DNA of 53,008 bases from Blattamonas nauphoetae (GCA_033064195.1 JARBJD010000429.1:1-53008); one strand, 5' to 3'; positions 23,583 to 33,619 are shown, counted from the first letter of the stretch. Notes: generated by a model not told the origin, from the sequence alone. Numbers and translations: made by a program.

Positions 23583-25504
23583 GCTAGACCATTTTTGAGT
23601 TCAAAACAAATTGATCAAATAGTGAAGAAACTCCTGGACAATACGTTCCATTCCGAGACTAAAATATACAGAGTCACATTGACGTTTTCGCAAATTCTAC
23701 CAACCTATCATGTCAATGATTCAAATGGACAATACGACGCAAATGATGAGACATACTACAATGACTGGCTGAATGGAGAATTACCTCCTGATTTAAACAT
23801 TGCTGATGGAAAAATAGTTGTTCAAAGATTTGTGAAACAATTCACCGGATGGATCCTTAGTAACAACACTGCAAGACAAGCGTACAGAGCATATCAACAG
23901 TATTATCAGGAATCACAGAATATTCATTTTAATCAACCACCAGCCATCGTAATTCCAACACAACTTCCCAACCAATTGCTATTGAACCTCCTGAATCTCC
24001 AATCATTCCTGGACAGAAGAGAAACCCGACATCAATTGGTTCAGAATATGAATTTCCAATGAAAGAGATGAGGTTTGAAGATGATGATCCACTGATTCCC
24101 AAGTCACCAGATCCACAAACAATTGTGAAGATAGACAAAGGTTTTGTGCCATATGTGAGAGAGATCAACAAGGTCGAACCAACGACAAGGCAAGTGCTGG
24201 GAATGTTGGAACGAGTGAAAGGCTATTTTGACCATCAACAGAAGGACAATTCAGAGGAGGAACAAATCAAAGCAGAGAATTCAATGATGGACAATCAACA
24301 GAAAATGGAAGAATTCATTGACAAACAGATCGTTGAATCAAAGAAACTGAATCGAAACATGTTCATTCTTTCACACGTAAGCAGAACTCTCGGAAATGAC
24401 GAAACTGAGTTCATTTTAGCACATCCCAAACAAATTCCATTTGGTGGAAGATCATTTCAGGAATGGTACGATGAATATGTTCACCGATGGGATTCTACAC
24501 ATCCTCGGAAAATAAGGAGGGAACAAGGAGGTAACACATTGATGATTGATCAACCAACGATTCCAAAAGCCGTGACAAAAATACAATATCCGTTTCGATC
24601 AAAGATACAATTTATGTCCAAAGACATCACTGGAGATCCACATCAGACATCAGACAAAAAGGTTCCACAGAAATGTGACAGACCGTACTTCTCTCCCAAG
24701 TTTGGATCCTGGGAAATTGATCTTGTCTTTATCCAATCACCAACGTCGAAAACAGTACTTCAGATTTACCTATTTGCCATCAACATAAACACTAAGTACC
24801 TTGTTGTGATTCCTGTCCTGGATAAATCATGGAGCAAAGTCAAGACTGCAATCAATGATCTGATTAATTATCGTGGTGTACATGTCAACAACATTCGTGG
24901 TGATGGAGAAGCAGCATGGACAAGTGGAGAAGCAACAACGTATTTCAAGAAACAAAAGGTCAGCACTTATTTCACAAGTTCACCTTTCACAAATCACAAC
25001 AGAGTTGTGGATCGAGTGATCAGAACAATCAGAGATGGATTCCAAGACAATGCAACACAAATGGCAAATCATTCATTGATGAATCAGATGGTGGAATACT
25101 ACAACATGACTCCACATCGAGCGTACTGGAACAAGTTCACTCCAGAGCAAGCACAAAACAATCGTGAAATCGAAGCATTGTATATCTCCAGTTGTGAAGA
25201 GCAATTGAAGAACATCCAACAACAGCAGACAACACAGCTGCTGTGGCGATACAAGCCAGGAAACGTATTGTTGATTCACCTTGACTTGAACAAGACTGTT
25301 GCCAAGTTTCAGAAGAAGCGAAGACAGTTTCAGTTTGTTGGACAATTCATTGAGTACAAACACGGAAATGTTGTAGCTAAACTTCTGAATGGACTCACAT
25401 GTCTACCAAAAATAGTGTACGTTCCGATTCAACACACAAAGTTCCATGCAGACTCAATTGACAATTTAACTCCTGAGTTCATTAATGAGTTCAATATAGT
25501 TTAA
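23580..25504 (+). pseudogene. Polinton retroviral-type integrase (copy 2)
   Basis: Joins element ends to target DNA, by family knowledge. It begins MARPFLSSKQ. The N-terminal half includes a conserved Asn/Asp-rich segment (NDETYYNDWLNGE) and a Pro/Gln-rich linker. The rve core has an acidic triad spread over WEIDLVF, IRGDGEAAW and NHNRVVDRV, 35 residues between the last two, then a basic SH3-like C terminus (YKPGNVLLIHLD ... FQFVGQFIEY) ending NEFNIV. It follows polymerase B in the same direction. It looks broken, with about one break. Confidence 0.87.
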
Positions 25505-25520
25505 ATCAAAACTGTTTCGA

Positions 25521-25542
25521 ATATTTTTATTCCATTTAAATG
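25521..25542 (+). promoter_or_regulatory. T-rich start signal, coiled-coil gene
   Basis: ATTTTTATTCCATTTAAATG: a shorter variant of the shared signal, in the 35-bp gap after integrase. Confidence 0.5.
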
Positions 25543-25899
25543 TCATCACTGAAAATTTTAGAACCGTTTGATCCTGAACAGAAATGTTTTGAAAACATCT
25601 ATGACTTTCAGAGACATTTGGAAAAGAATAGAGAAGAACTGAATAAATTCACAACTCAGAAACTGAACAGGTTAATCAGAATTGATGGATACAGAATCAC
25701 AAAAATAAGAGGTGAGATAGCACTGAGAAAGGCAAGCAATGAGAACAACGGTGACTCCACTTCACTCTCGATTGATCAAAGACTTTCAGACATTGAAGAA
25801 TCAATTCGAACACTGACAGACACACTCAGCATGAGGCTTCGAAGTCTTGACGAGACTATTGGGAACCTTATCCAAGAGTTAACGGACAGTTCGGTTTAA
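25540..25899 (+). CDS. Polinton coiled-coil protein, 119 residues
   Basis: Not recognised as a known family. It starts MSSLKILEPF. Residues about 75-115 show regular Leu/Ile spacing (IDQRLSDIEESI, then TLTDTLSMRL) typical of a coiled coil; the N-terminal part is charged and probably helical. Its 3' end overlaps the 3' end of the ATPase on the other strand by 21 bp, with the two genes facing each other. In place and size it could be a small structural or scaffolding protein, but that is a guess from position. It looks whole here and is broken in copy 1. Confidence 0.7.
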   Translation: MSSLKILEPFDPEQKCFENIYDFQRHLEKNREELNKFTTQKLNRLIRIDGYRITKIRGEIALRKASNENNGDSTSLSIDQRLSDIEESIRTLTDTLSMRLRSLDETIGNLIQELTDSSV

Positions 25900-26247
25900 T
25901 CCTTCTTTGTTGATCTCTGTCAGAGCAACTCCATCAGTGTTGTATCGAAGAATGACTGCTTCACATTTTTGTTTTCGTTGATACACATTCCAGAATTGTC
26001 GAATGTCAATTGGTGAGTTCAACTGAGGATAGACTCGACTGATTCGTTCTTTGATGAACCCTCCAAAGATCCACATCGAATCGATATTGGACTTCATATC
26101 TGCTGACAAACTGAAGAGCTCATGCATCGTCAGAAAGAATGTGAACTTTGGTTGTCGATTCTCCAGTAGTAAGTCCATCATTGTCATTCTATTTTTGGAT
26201 GTTCTACGTTCACCTAGGATTCTACGACAGTCATCAAGAAGGATAAT

Positions 26248-27112
26248 CAGGGTTGGGAGGCGTGAGTACTTTTAGGCTTATCGTGAGATCTTTTGACCTC
26301 ACGATGAGATTTTTGGGTGAGATCAATCTCCTATTTAAGCGTATCAATTTCTTCAGTTATAGATTGTTGTCTCTCTCTGATTTTGAATATTTCATGACAA
26401 AAATGATTCCACTTCACCCCTATTGACTTACTGTCCTGCTTACTGTCACAAAAACGGTTTGAGGACGCATCTTTCCCAGGTTAATTCATGAAACTGTACT
26501 TTCCTCATTCTACAGGGTGAGCCAAAAGTAACCTTCTCTAGGGGCCGATCAAAGCCTTTTTCGACAAAAGTTAAAAAAGAGAGTTTCAAGACGTGAAATA
26601 TGAAGAGAGTGATCATTAAAGCTTAACTGAATTCTCGTTCGTTTTTTGTCAGAAATCGGGACATGCGAACGATCTGACTTCATTCGTACACTGCACTGAA
26701 GTTGATTAGAAAGAAATCAGTGAATGAGGTGGTGAGCAAACAGTATAGCGACAACGATCTCTATTTGATGTTTGTTTTCGAAAAGATGACATAAAAACAC
26801 AATTGTGGGATGAAGGTTACTTTTGGCTCACCCTGTATATGAACTCGTATCTCACAAAAACAGTCTTATGATAGCCTTTTCATCTCTTTCCGCACGTGTA
26901 TCCTCTTTTGAAGAACTTTTCAAGCTCTGTTAATGAGGATTCAACAGCTTCAATGGGCTTGTTTTGACTCAACATTATGATTGCATATTTTACTTTTGAT
27001 AACGAAATTTGAGCAAACATAGTATTTTTAGAAGCTTTAAGAGTCAAATTGAAAGAAATCGGGAGGTGAGATCGAAAAACGGTGAGATCGGTCTGATCGA
27101 ATCCCATGCCTG
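26248..27112. mobile_element. hAT-type non-autonomous element, 865 bp
   Basis: Inserted in the ATPase. The 8-bp target AGGATAAT is present on both sides (26240-26247 and 27113-27120) and once in copy 1. The ends are imperfect inverted repeats: CAGGGTTGGGAGGCG on the left, CAGGCATGGGATTCG as reverse complement of the right (11 of 15 match). The motif GTGAGATC is repeated near both ends, the subterminal pattern known from hAT elements. No transposase is encoded. It contains a nested mariner-type MITE. Confidence 0.85.
26513..26835. mobile_element. Mariner-type MITE, 323 bp, nested in the hAT-type element
   Basis: Ends in an inverted repeat of about 24 bp beginning CAGGGTGAGCCAAAAGTAAC, flanked by TA on both sides (26511-26512, 26836-26837). 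The termini and the TA target are those of Tc1/mariner elements. It contains no transposase. Confidence 0.88.
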
Positions 27113-27697
27113 AGGATAATCGTTTGGAGATTCTTTACTGAGAAGTCATCAATGTACAGTGAGTCAAAGAGATCCTCTCTGCATTCATCAGTGATTCTAT
27201 TCTGCCACTGATTATCAATGATCTCTTCATACGCAGCTTTCGATTCAGAGAGTTCCAACAGAAATGGAAGTGCTTCATCATATTTGACTTTCACATATGG
27301 AACGTTCAGTATTGGTTTGAATTTATCGAAAGTCGGATCAATGTTCTTATCGGTGACGAAGACAAAGAGATGAAACAATTCATTTCTTACTTGAACATTT
27401 TGGAGCTTGGCAACCTCTCGAAGAGCATTGAATGTTTTTCCACTTCCTCTATTTCCAACCAGGACATTCACACTGTTGCGATTGAAATTCAGATCTGGAT
27501 GAATCTGTGATTGAACTTCATGAGACACATTCCTACTAGATGCTTCACTCAGTTTTGCATTCACGTATGCTGTAAGAGAAGAGGGTTCCACCCTCCGCGA
27601 AACCAAAGGTTTTGTTGTTGAAGATACGGGCGATGTCCTCAGAATGGAATTCGTTCTTTTCATTTATGATTTCTCTCTCATTAAAATATAGTTTTGG

Positions 27698-27725
27698 ATT
27701 TTTTATTTTGTATGAAAACACAATG
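27698..27725 (+). promoter_or_regulatory. T-rich start signal, 318-residue gene
   Basis: TTTTTTATTTTGTATGAAAA, then CACAATG. The signal sits about 6 bp further from the ATG at 27723 than in other genes, as also at 33644. Confidence 0.5.
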
Positions 27726-28676
27726 TCGAAGATACAATACATTCCCGCAAAGAGAAAAGCACCAGCGAAGAAACCGAAAATGAGATATGATCAGGGGGCT
27801 TTGGATGCAATGAAAAGAATCTATGCTGATGATGACATTCGCACCAAATTCAATTCTGCACTCAGTAGTGTTCCATCAGCTTTGGAATACATTGAAAGGA
27901 CTGGACAAAATTGGACGGTTCAGATGGAAAAACATGGAAAAGTTCCTGATGTGATGGTCTACGACAGAGACAATGGAGATCTGGTTGCAGCGAATGGTTT
28001 CATGCTTGCATCATACAACAGTCGACCTGTCGTCGAGACATACTATTCAATGAATCCAACACCAGATATGCGAAGACAAACTCCATACTCATCATTTCGT
28101 CAAGATCATGGAAGAAGAATCAAAGCTGCACACAACAACTTCCTCAAGACTGGAGAATACGCTTTGCCTGGAAGCTATCGTGAAGTCAACTACCAAGAAA
28201 TGCAAGCACAACGATCACAACAACCTTATGCAATAATGAAGAAAGCTGTTGGTGAATTCATGACCAATGTTTTGAAGCTGAATCGAGCCAGTCGAGAACA
28301 ACCTGCAGACACTGGGAAAGGAGTGTTGGACAATATGGTTTTCAATTCCATTCAGTCTAAAATTGCATCAAAGATGTGGGATCAATGGCTTGAAGATTAT
28401 GTTGAAGGTTTCATCAGTTCAAATCCAGATCATCAGAGAACGAAAGCAAGAAAAGCGTTTAAGGAACAGATTCATCCACAGTTTCTCGAAATCATCACAA
28501 AAACAGAAGATCTGCAAACTTTCCTTGGTCGTTATTCAGCAAACATCTCAACATTTGTGAACGAACAGACAACTGCAGCGTACCGAACAAGAACGGGAGA
28601 TATCGGAAGATACCAAACAGGACATATGCCTGAATATTCTCGATTCGCACACTTGGAGAAAGATATGAGTGATTAA
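27723..28676 (+). CDS. Polinton hypothetical protein, 318 residues
   Basis: Not recognised. It starts MSKIQYIPAK with a basic stretch (KRKAPAKKPK) at residues 10-20 that could bind DNA or act as a nuclear signal. The body is mixed alpha/beta with Tyr- and Gln-rich segments (QMQAQRSQQPY-like) and an Arg/Tyr-rich C terminus (AAYRTRTGDIGRY). It is divergent from the ATPase and starts the run of virion-type genes. By position it could be a minor virion or core protein; I cannot place it as protease or penton. It looks whole. The ATG behind the T-rich tract is chosen over earlier non-ATG codons in the same frame. Confidence 0.75.
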   Translation: MSKIQYIPAKRKAPAKKPKMRYDQGALDAMKRIYADDDIRTKFNSALSSVPSALEYIERTGQNWTVQMEKHGKVPDVMVYDRDNGDLVAANGFMLASYNSRPVVETYYSMNPTPDMRRQTPYSSFRQDHGRRIKAAHNNFLKTGEYALPGSYREVNYQEMQAQRSQQPYAIMKKAVGEFMTNVLKLNRASREQPADTGKGVLDNMVFNSIQSKIASKMWDQWLEDYVEGFISSNPDHQRTKARKAFKEQIHPQFLEIITKTEDLQTFLGRYSANISTFVNEQTTAAYRTRTGDIGRYQTGHMPEYSRFAHLEKDMSD

Positions 28677-28691
28677 AAACATAAATATATA

Positions 28692-28716
28692 TTTTTTATT
28701 TTTATAGAAAGTGATG
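28692..28716 (+). promoter_or_regulatory. T-rich start signal, 195-residue gene
   Basis: TTTTTTATTTTTATAGAAAG, then TGATG. It selects the ATG at 28714 rather than the GTG just before it. Confidence 0.55.
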
Positions 28717-29301
28717 CAGCCAATTCTAAGTTGTCAATTTACGAAACACACAAGTTCTTCTTCAGTTCCAACGTCAATCACCAACAATGTGATCATCGAT
28801 AACAAAGGAGCATCTTCTGGAAGATCAAAACTCGAAGATCGAAATGAACAATGCGCGAATGTCGAACTAGACAATGTTCCAGGAACGTATGATCCACCAC
28901 CACTTGAGATTTATCCATCAGCACCAATCCAAAGTCGTTCAATCCCACTTCGTGAGTACACATCCAACATTGCAGCATTCAAAGATCAATTATTGCTTGT
29001 TTACAAGAATGCATTTGCTTGTGAAAAGAAACTACTGAATAATCTCATTGAACCATCGAAGAAACTGATCACAAACCAAAGTGATTTATGTGCACTGATT
29101 GCGACACTCACTGGAATCAATGATGTGGTGATCGAACTGGATGATTTGTCTGACAAGTGTCTATGTCTGAATAAACTACCAATCTTTCGAACAATTTTCA
29201 AGATTCTTGTTGGTGGAAAAGATATGAGCATTGCCTTCAACGAAGCATACAACACTATACTCAATTATGGAATTTCATTGACAAAGGCAATTCCTCGTTA
29301 G
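28714..29301 (+). CDS. Polinton hypothetical protein, 195 residues
   Basis: Not recognised. It starts MQPILSCQFT. The N-terminal 60 residues are Ser/Thr/Asn-rich and probably disordered; then comes a Pro-rich turn (YDPPPLEIYPSAP) and a helical C-terminal half with many Leu/Ile (LINVIIELDD-like spacing). It sits between the 318-residue gene and the small MAPG pair, 37 bp upstream of the latter. Likely a virion-associated protein by position only. Looks whole in this copy. Confidence 0.7.
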   Translation: MQPILSCQFTKHTSSSSVPTSITNNVIIDNKGASSGRSKLEDRNEQCANVELDNVPGTYDPPPLEIYPSAPIQSRSIPLREYTSNIAAFKDQLLLVYKNAFACEKKLLNNLIEPSKKLITNQSDLCALIATLTGINDVVIELDDLSDKCLCLNKLPIFRTIFKILVGGKDMSIAFNEAYNTILNYGISLTKAIPR

Positions 29302-29318
29302 AAAAATTAATGAATTGT

Positions 29319-29340
29319 ATTTTTTATTTTTACATAAATG
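29319..29340 (+). promoter_or_regulatory. T-rich start signal, MAPGS gene
   Basis: TTTTATTTTTACATAAATG, 19 bases identical to the signal before the MAPGW gene at 29684. Confidence 0.6.
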
Positions 29341-29649
29341 GCACCAGGAAGTTTCAACAAACTCAAAAATATTGGCAAACAGTTCTTTCAATTCATCAAA
29401 CCGCTTGCTCCATCACTGCTTCAGGTTGGAGGTGGCTTGCTCTCACAGACAAACAACAAGTTTGGACAAACAGCAGGAGGAATCCTCAGTGGCTTCGGCG
29501 GAATGATGGATGTGTACCAGCAAAACAAAGCAATCAATCGAGCACCACAACAACAGATGATAGATTATGAACCTCCACGAAATGGACGGTATTCAAACGA
29601 TGACATGCCTCAATCATCAAATTCCAAAATTCAATTCAAAGGATTATAA
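29338..29649 (+). CDS. Small MAPGS protein, possible membrane-active virion peptide
   Basis: A 103-residue protein starting MAPGSFNKLKNIGKQF. The first about 50 residues alternate hydrophobic and polar residues and then become glycine-rich (GGGLLS, GGILSGFGGMM). The tail is Gln/Asn/Pro-rich. The start pattern MAPG-aromatic/aliphatic-x-KL-x-x-(I/V)-GK recurs in the next gene, so the two are tandem paralogues at least in their N termini. Amphipathic, Gly-rich N-terminal peptides of this type occur in capsid proteins that disturb membranes (adenovirus VI, nodavirus gamma); for this protein that is inference. Looks whole. Confidence 0.7.
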   Translation: MAPGSFNKLKNIGKQFFQFIKPLAPSLLQVGGGLLSQTNNKFGQTAGGILSGFGGMMDVYQQNKAINRAPQQQMIDYEPPRNGRYSNDDMPQSSNSKIQFKGL

Positions 29650-29665
29650 TTTGTTTGTGTTCAAG

Positions 29666-29686
29666 TTTTTTATTTTTACATAAATG
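29666..29686 (+). promoter_or_regulatory. T-rich start signal, MAPGW gene
   Basis: TTTTATTTTTACATAAATG, in the 34-bp gap between the two MAPG genes. Confidence 0.6.
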
Positions 29687-29986
29687 GCACCAGGTTGGTT
29701 ATCAAAATTAGCAGCAGTTGGCAAAAACATACTCAGAGTTGGAGCTCCATTTCTGAATCTCATTCCCTTCGTTGGACCACTTATTTCGAAGGTTGCACAG
29801 ACAGGTGTTGAGATGATTCCAGATGTGAAATCGGATCAGCAAATCCACGCAGAAAAGATGGCACAATATGAGCAAGCAATGAATGAAGGAAACACTGCAG
29901 TTGTTAACAAGCTCAGAGGAGAAATACTGAGACTGGAAGAAAAGCTGAAGCCGAAAGCAAAGAAGAAGAAACTGAAAAAGAAATAA
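29684..29986 (+). CDS. Small MAPGW protein, possible membrane-active virion peptide
   Basis: A 100-residue protein starting MAPGWLSKLAAVGKNI. Residues 1-45 form a hydrophobic, Gly/Pro-broken stretch (APFLNLIPFVGPLISKV) that could insert in a membrane; residues about 60-90 look helical (charged coiled-coil type); the end is almost pure lysine (KKKKLKKK). Related in its N terminus to the preceding gene. It lies directly before the capsid gene. Role inferred only from composition and position. Looks whole here, broken in copy 1. Confidence 0.7.
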   Translation: MAPGWLSKLAAVGKNILRVGAPFLNLIPFVGPLISKVAQTGVEMIPDVKSDQQIHAEKMAQYEQAMNEGNTAVVNKLRGEILRLEEKLKPKAKKKKLKKK

Positions 29987-29994
29987 GCAATATT

Positions 29995-30017
29995 GTTTTT
30001 TTATTTTTGATAAAATG
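29995..30017 (+). promoter_or_regulatory. T-rich start signal, capsid gene
   Basis: TTTTTTATTTTTGATAAAAT directly at the ATG of the capsid gene at 30015. Confidence 0.6.
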
Positions 30018-31873
30018 AACTCGCATATAACACATCTGACAAACAAAAAAACAGGAGCATCATCATTGACTGGAAATACAACAGGATCAATCAAGTACAC
30101 TCGTGATGATATTGGTCAAATACAACAACAACTCATGTCTGAGCATCACATTAATTATCTTCTGAATGATGGAGCACACAGTACTTCCATTCAGGAATTA
30201 AAACCATCCGAGAATTCACGATTCTACAAAGGACAGGAAATAATCATTCCGTTGACTGGTAATCAAGACATTTGTCAAATCGATGATTCCTTCATTACGT
30301 TCACAATGACAGCAAGGCTTAAAGTGAATAATTGGAAGACAAATTCCAGTAAAAATGGATCGTACATGAATGAGAGGATATTCATATTCGTTGGACTCAA
30401 ACATTCGGCATCAATCTTTCGTGACCTTACTGTTCTTCACAACAATCAGAGAATCATCAGCACAACAACTAATGACGTGTCAATGGAGTCTCACATCTAC
30501 AATATGATCAAGCCAAAGAGTCAATTGGAGAATCGTAAACATTGTCACACACCTTGGCAGAATGCATGGAATCATGACGAATCTGTTGCTGGTGTTTATA
30601 TTCCACTTTCTGATTTCACAACAACTTCTGGAACTGGAGTATTCAAAGACAGTATTGATGTACCTATTCGTGTGTCAATCAATCTTGAAGATCTTCTCAT
30701 CTTCTCTGGAATGACTGACTATCCTGCGTGTCTCTTTGGAGATTTGAAACTGAGCGTTCACATCAATGAAGATGCATTTGTGTGTTGTCCAGTTAATCCT
30801 GAACTCACTCTGAAGAACACACTTTCATTAATCGTTACTGGGACTGCTGCAGCGCCTAAGATAAAAGCATCAATTGCCGATTGTATTCAGCATCGTCCCT
30901 ATTTCTTAAACAATCTCGTAACCTCATGCACAAAGAACTTCGTTCAAATTGGTCAATCATTTCTGCAACCATCAGTTACGAAAGACATTGTGTATTCATC
31001 AGCTGGTACAGTTACGACAGAACCAGAATACGTGGATCAGTACATCTCACTAAACATCACCGAGTATCAAATTGATGATGTGTATTGCATGAGCTCTGGA
31101 TACAATATGAAAGAAATTGCGAAAGAGAATCTCAAGAAAATGTATCAGGATCGTCCAGGAACTATTCCAGCAGAAAGATATCGTTCTATCCATTTCAGAA
31201 GACACCAACTGAAACAGGCATTAATTGCACTCAACAAATGGTGGTTGTTAATGCCAAGGACATCATGCTTCTCTTCCGTCACTACGACAATGAAGTCACT
31301 TGTTTCCACAATCCAATGCAGAAGGATATCCAAGTGAATCTACTCGACAAATACTATCAAGATCAACCGACAACAACAATTGGAGCTCGCTTCTATCAAT
31401 TTGCAATATCGACTCTTAATCTCGATTCCTATCTAGCTGTTCCTGACGACTTGGAGCGATCACTGACAGATTCTCTCGTTGTAGAGAAACTCACTGGTGA
31501 TCAGAATTATCCAAATGAATCAATGACACGAGTGCGACCGATTCATGACAACACTGACTTCCTTATGTGCTTTTCAACACAGAGAAGTGGGTGTCCTACG
31601 AACTGTAATGATTCCATCAGTTCCAAAGGAAACGTTCCTGTCACTTTGAGATCATATCCCATTTATCAAGGTAAGCTTGACACATACTATAATGTTTACA
31701 ATCCAAGTCAAAGTGGTGGAAACATGACAACATTTACTCATCCTCCTGCACCAATTTTAGCAACAACCGCAACCACATGGTGGGTATTACGATACAGTAA
31801 TGGCAAACCAAAAGTTGAGTACTACCCAAATCACACATTGAAAGCGTTGCACAAAGATTTAGGAATCTTGTAG
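30015..31873 (+). pseudogene. Polinton major capsid protein, double jelly-roll type (copy 2)
   Basis: Starts MNSHITHLTN. The span would give a protein of about 620 residues, the usual size for Polinton major capsid proteins. It is rich in beta-strand-like segments (KGQEIIIPLTG; FIFVGLKHSASIF-type strands) and has the block FGDLKLSVHINEDAFVCCPV, which is matched in the next gene by FGNLRLRFHLTTDSLVYCPI. The C terminus has WWVLRYSNGKPKVEYYP, matched by YWLFWIENGQPRVRY in the next gene. The double jelly-roll assignment is by gene context and these strand-like motifs, not by a structural match. It looks broken, about one break. Confidence 0.75.
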
Positions 31874-31906
31874 AGACAAAACAGTAAAAGAAATTATTGA
31901 TATTGT

Positions 31907-31928
31907 ATTTTTTGTTTTTCTATAAATG
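31907..31928 (+). promoter_or_regulatory. T-rich start signal, second capsid-like gene
   Basis: TTTTTTGTTTTTCTATAAAT runs into the ATG at 31926; same form as the other signals. Confidence 0.55.
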
Positions 31929-33605
31929 AGAAGTATCAGATCAAATCAATCCAAACCAACATCGACATTAATTGAGCAAATTGAAGTGCAATCGTACTTA
32001 CCGAAACAGTGGGATTCAGAGCCACACATTTATTCCATCCAAGAAGTGCATCCAACGAATCCACCTATGCCTTGCAGAATCGGAGATGAGATTGAAGTTC
32101 CACTGTGTTATGATGGTCATGATGTGACTGAGTTTGCGAAGAGTCATTTACGAATAGATCTAACGATCACTGTTCCGTATGAGCAACCGACGACAGACAG
32201 AAACTACTACCCTAACATGTATGCAGTGTTCTACGGATATAAGTCATCATCAGATGCAATTCGAGATATGAGACTAGTCGACAGCAAAGGAAACATCATT
32301 GACAATACACTCCAGAATAATCATGTTCACGAATCATTTCTGTACCACACTTTCAAGTCTTATGAAGAGAAAAACAACATGAAGCATTGCTACAGTCTTT
32401 TTGAAAATGTTCAGAGAATGGATCCAAGTGTTTGTGGATGCTACTTTTCTCCAACTCCAAATACTGAAACAATGTTCCCAATTACAATTCCTCTGGTTAT
32501 TCCGTTTGTGAATTTACTTCCACTGAGCACTTTTGATCAGTATCCAAATTCCATCTTTGGCAATTTACGTTTGAGATTTCATTTGACAACTGATTCACTT
32601 GTGTACTGTCCGATTCGAGTACCCACAGTCATTCGAAAAGGACTTGAACGATACGTGGAGAAAGATCCATTAGGAAAATATACTACACACAAATCTCATC
32701 ACGCACTATTACAAGATGGAGAATTCACAAATGTGACTCAAGAATTCACACAAATCGGAAATCCAGTTTATCAATATTATACATATTCAGATCCAGATCC
32801 AAGTACTGGAATTGTGCATACTACAGTTAAATCAACCACTTCCACGGTTCTGAGTTCATCGGTGGACAAAGTCACTTCTATTTGCTACGGATATCAAATC
32901 ACTGATGCAACGAAGCAATCCCTCTTCAACACGTATTCAAAGACATTGTACGTCTTGAAAGCAGAAAGAATTGACACACAATCATTTCAATCATCTGCAA
33001 ATGCAATGGGAGTGAGATCAAATATCAGTATCAAACTCAACAATCTCATGAATCTTATGTGCTTATTCCCTGATAGACCAAATGAATGTACAGTCTTCAG
33101 AAATCCTCAATATGTTGGTCACTTCGAAATGCTAGGGAATAATTATCCCAATTTCCCAATGTCAACAAACTCACCAGAGTTCTATCAAATGATGATGGTG
33201 AACGGTGATTTCATTGGCTGTTCTGCAACACAAGAGTTTGAGAATTCCATCTGTGAACCTCGCAATTACGTCTATGGTGGAAAGGAGAGTAGGAAACTGA
33301 GACCATCAACGGATGCAACTTCATTCACATTTATGGTTCCAACAGATCGAAGTGAAATTGCTGGTGGAGAAGAAGGCATATCGACAGCAGAATCAGTGAA
33401 CATTGTCTTCAGAGGAACCCCAATCAATCAGGGTGAACTGGATCCATATTTCACATCAACTCCAGAAGGACCTCCTCCGCCGATTCTAGCATTGCATCAA
33501 GCATCATATTGGCTGTTCTGGATTGAAAATGGACAACCACGAGTGCGATATGTTATTGATCGCCGTCTCCAAGAAGCATATGAAGAAGTAAAGAGAGGAT
33601 ATTAA
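31926..33605 (+). CDS. Second capsid-like protein, 559 residues
   Basis: Starts MRSIRSNQSK, 52 bp after the first capsid gene. It is a paralogue of that protein: shared blocks include a central strand pair (IFGNLRLRFH ... LVYCPI), the YGYKSSSDAIRDM segment matching GLKHSASIFRDL, and a C-terminal block (YWLFWIENGQPRVRY) followed by a short helix. Both are capsid-sized, so this could be a second major capsid subunit, a minor capsid (penton-like) protein, or a replacement for the first. A single jelly-roll penton would normally be much shorter. It looks whole. Context and homology to the neighbour support a virion role; the exact role is open. Confidence 0.7.
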   Translation: MRSIRSNQSKPTSTLIEQIEVQSYLPKQWDSEPHIYSIQEVHPTNPPMPCRIGDEIEVPLCYDGHDVTEFAKSHLRIDLTITVPYEQPTTDRNYYPNMYAVFYGYKSSSDAIRDMRLVDSKGNIIDNTLQNNHVHESFLYHTFKSYEEKNNMKHCYSLFENVQRMDPSVCGCYFSPTPNTETMFPITIPLVIPFVNLLPLSTFDQYPNSIFGNLRLRFHLTTDSLVYCPIRVPTVIRKGLERYVEKDPLGKYTTHKSHHALLQDGEFTNVTQEFTQIGNPVYQYYTYSDPDPSTGIVHTTVKSTTSTVLSSSVDKVTSICYGYQITDATKQSLFNTYSKTLYVLKAERIDTQSFQSSANAMGVRSNISIKLNNLMNLMCLFPDRPNECTVFRNPQYVGHFEMLGNNYPNFPMSTNSPEFYQMMMVNGDFIGCSATQEFENSICEPRNYVYGGKESRKLRPSTDATSFTFMVPTDRSEIAGGEEGISTAESVNIVFRGTPINQGELDPYFTSTPEGPPPPILALHQASYWLFWIENGQPRVRYVIDRRLQEAYEEVKRGY

Positions 33606-33619
33606 GAATCAAATATGAT

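Larger units (their letters stand above)
25879..27663 (-). pseudogene. Polinton packaging ATPase, split by a hAT-type element (copy 2)
   Basis: Packages DNA into capsids, by family knowledge. It starts MKRTNSILRT (the ATG of ATAAATG at 27663). The Walker A motif GNRGSGKT is at residues about 70-77 and a Walker B-like TIILLDDCR comes later, then NRQPKFTFFLTMHE, a sensor-like strand before the C-terminal part. The gene is interrupted by the 865-bp element at 26248-27112; copy 1 shows the uninterrupted junction. It is the only conserved core gene on the opposite strand, between the coiled-coil gene (convergent) and the 318-residue gene (divergent). Confidence 0.88.

Noticed and set aside
27723-28676. 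Polinton cysteine protease or penton
   Set aside because: No His/Cys active-site pattern or jelly-roll signature is seen; left as unknown.
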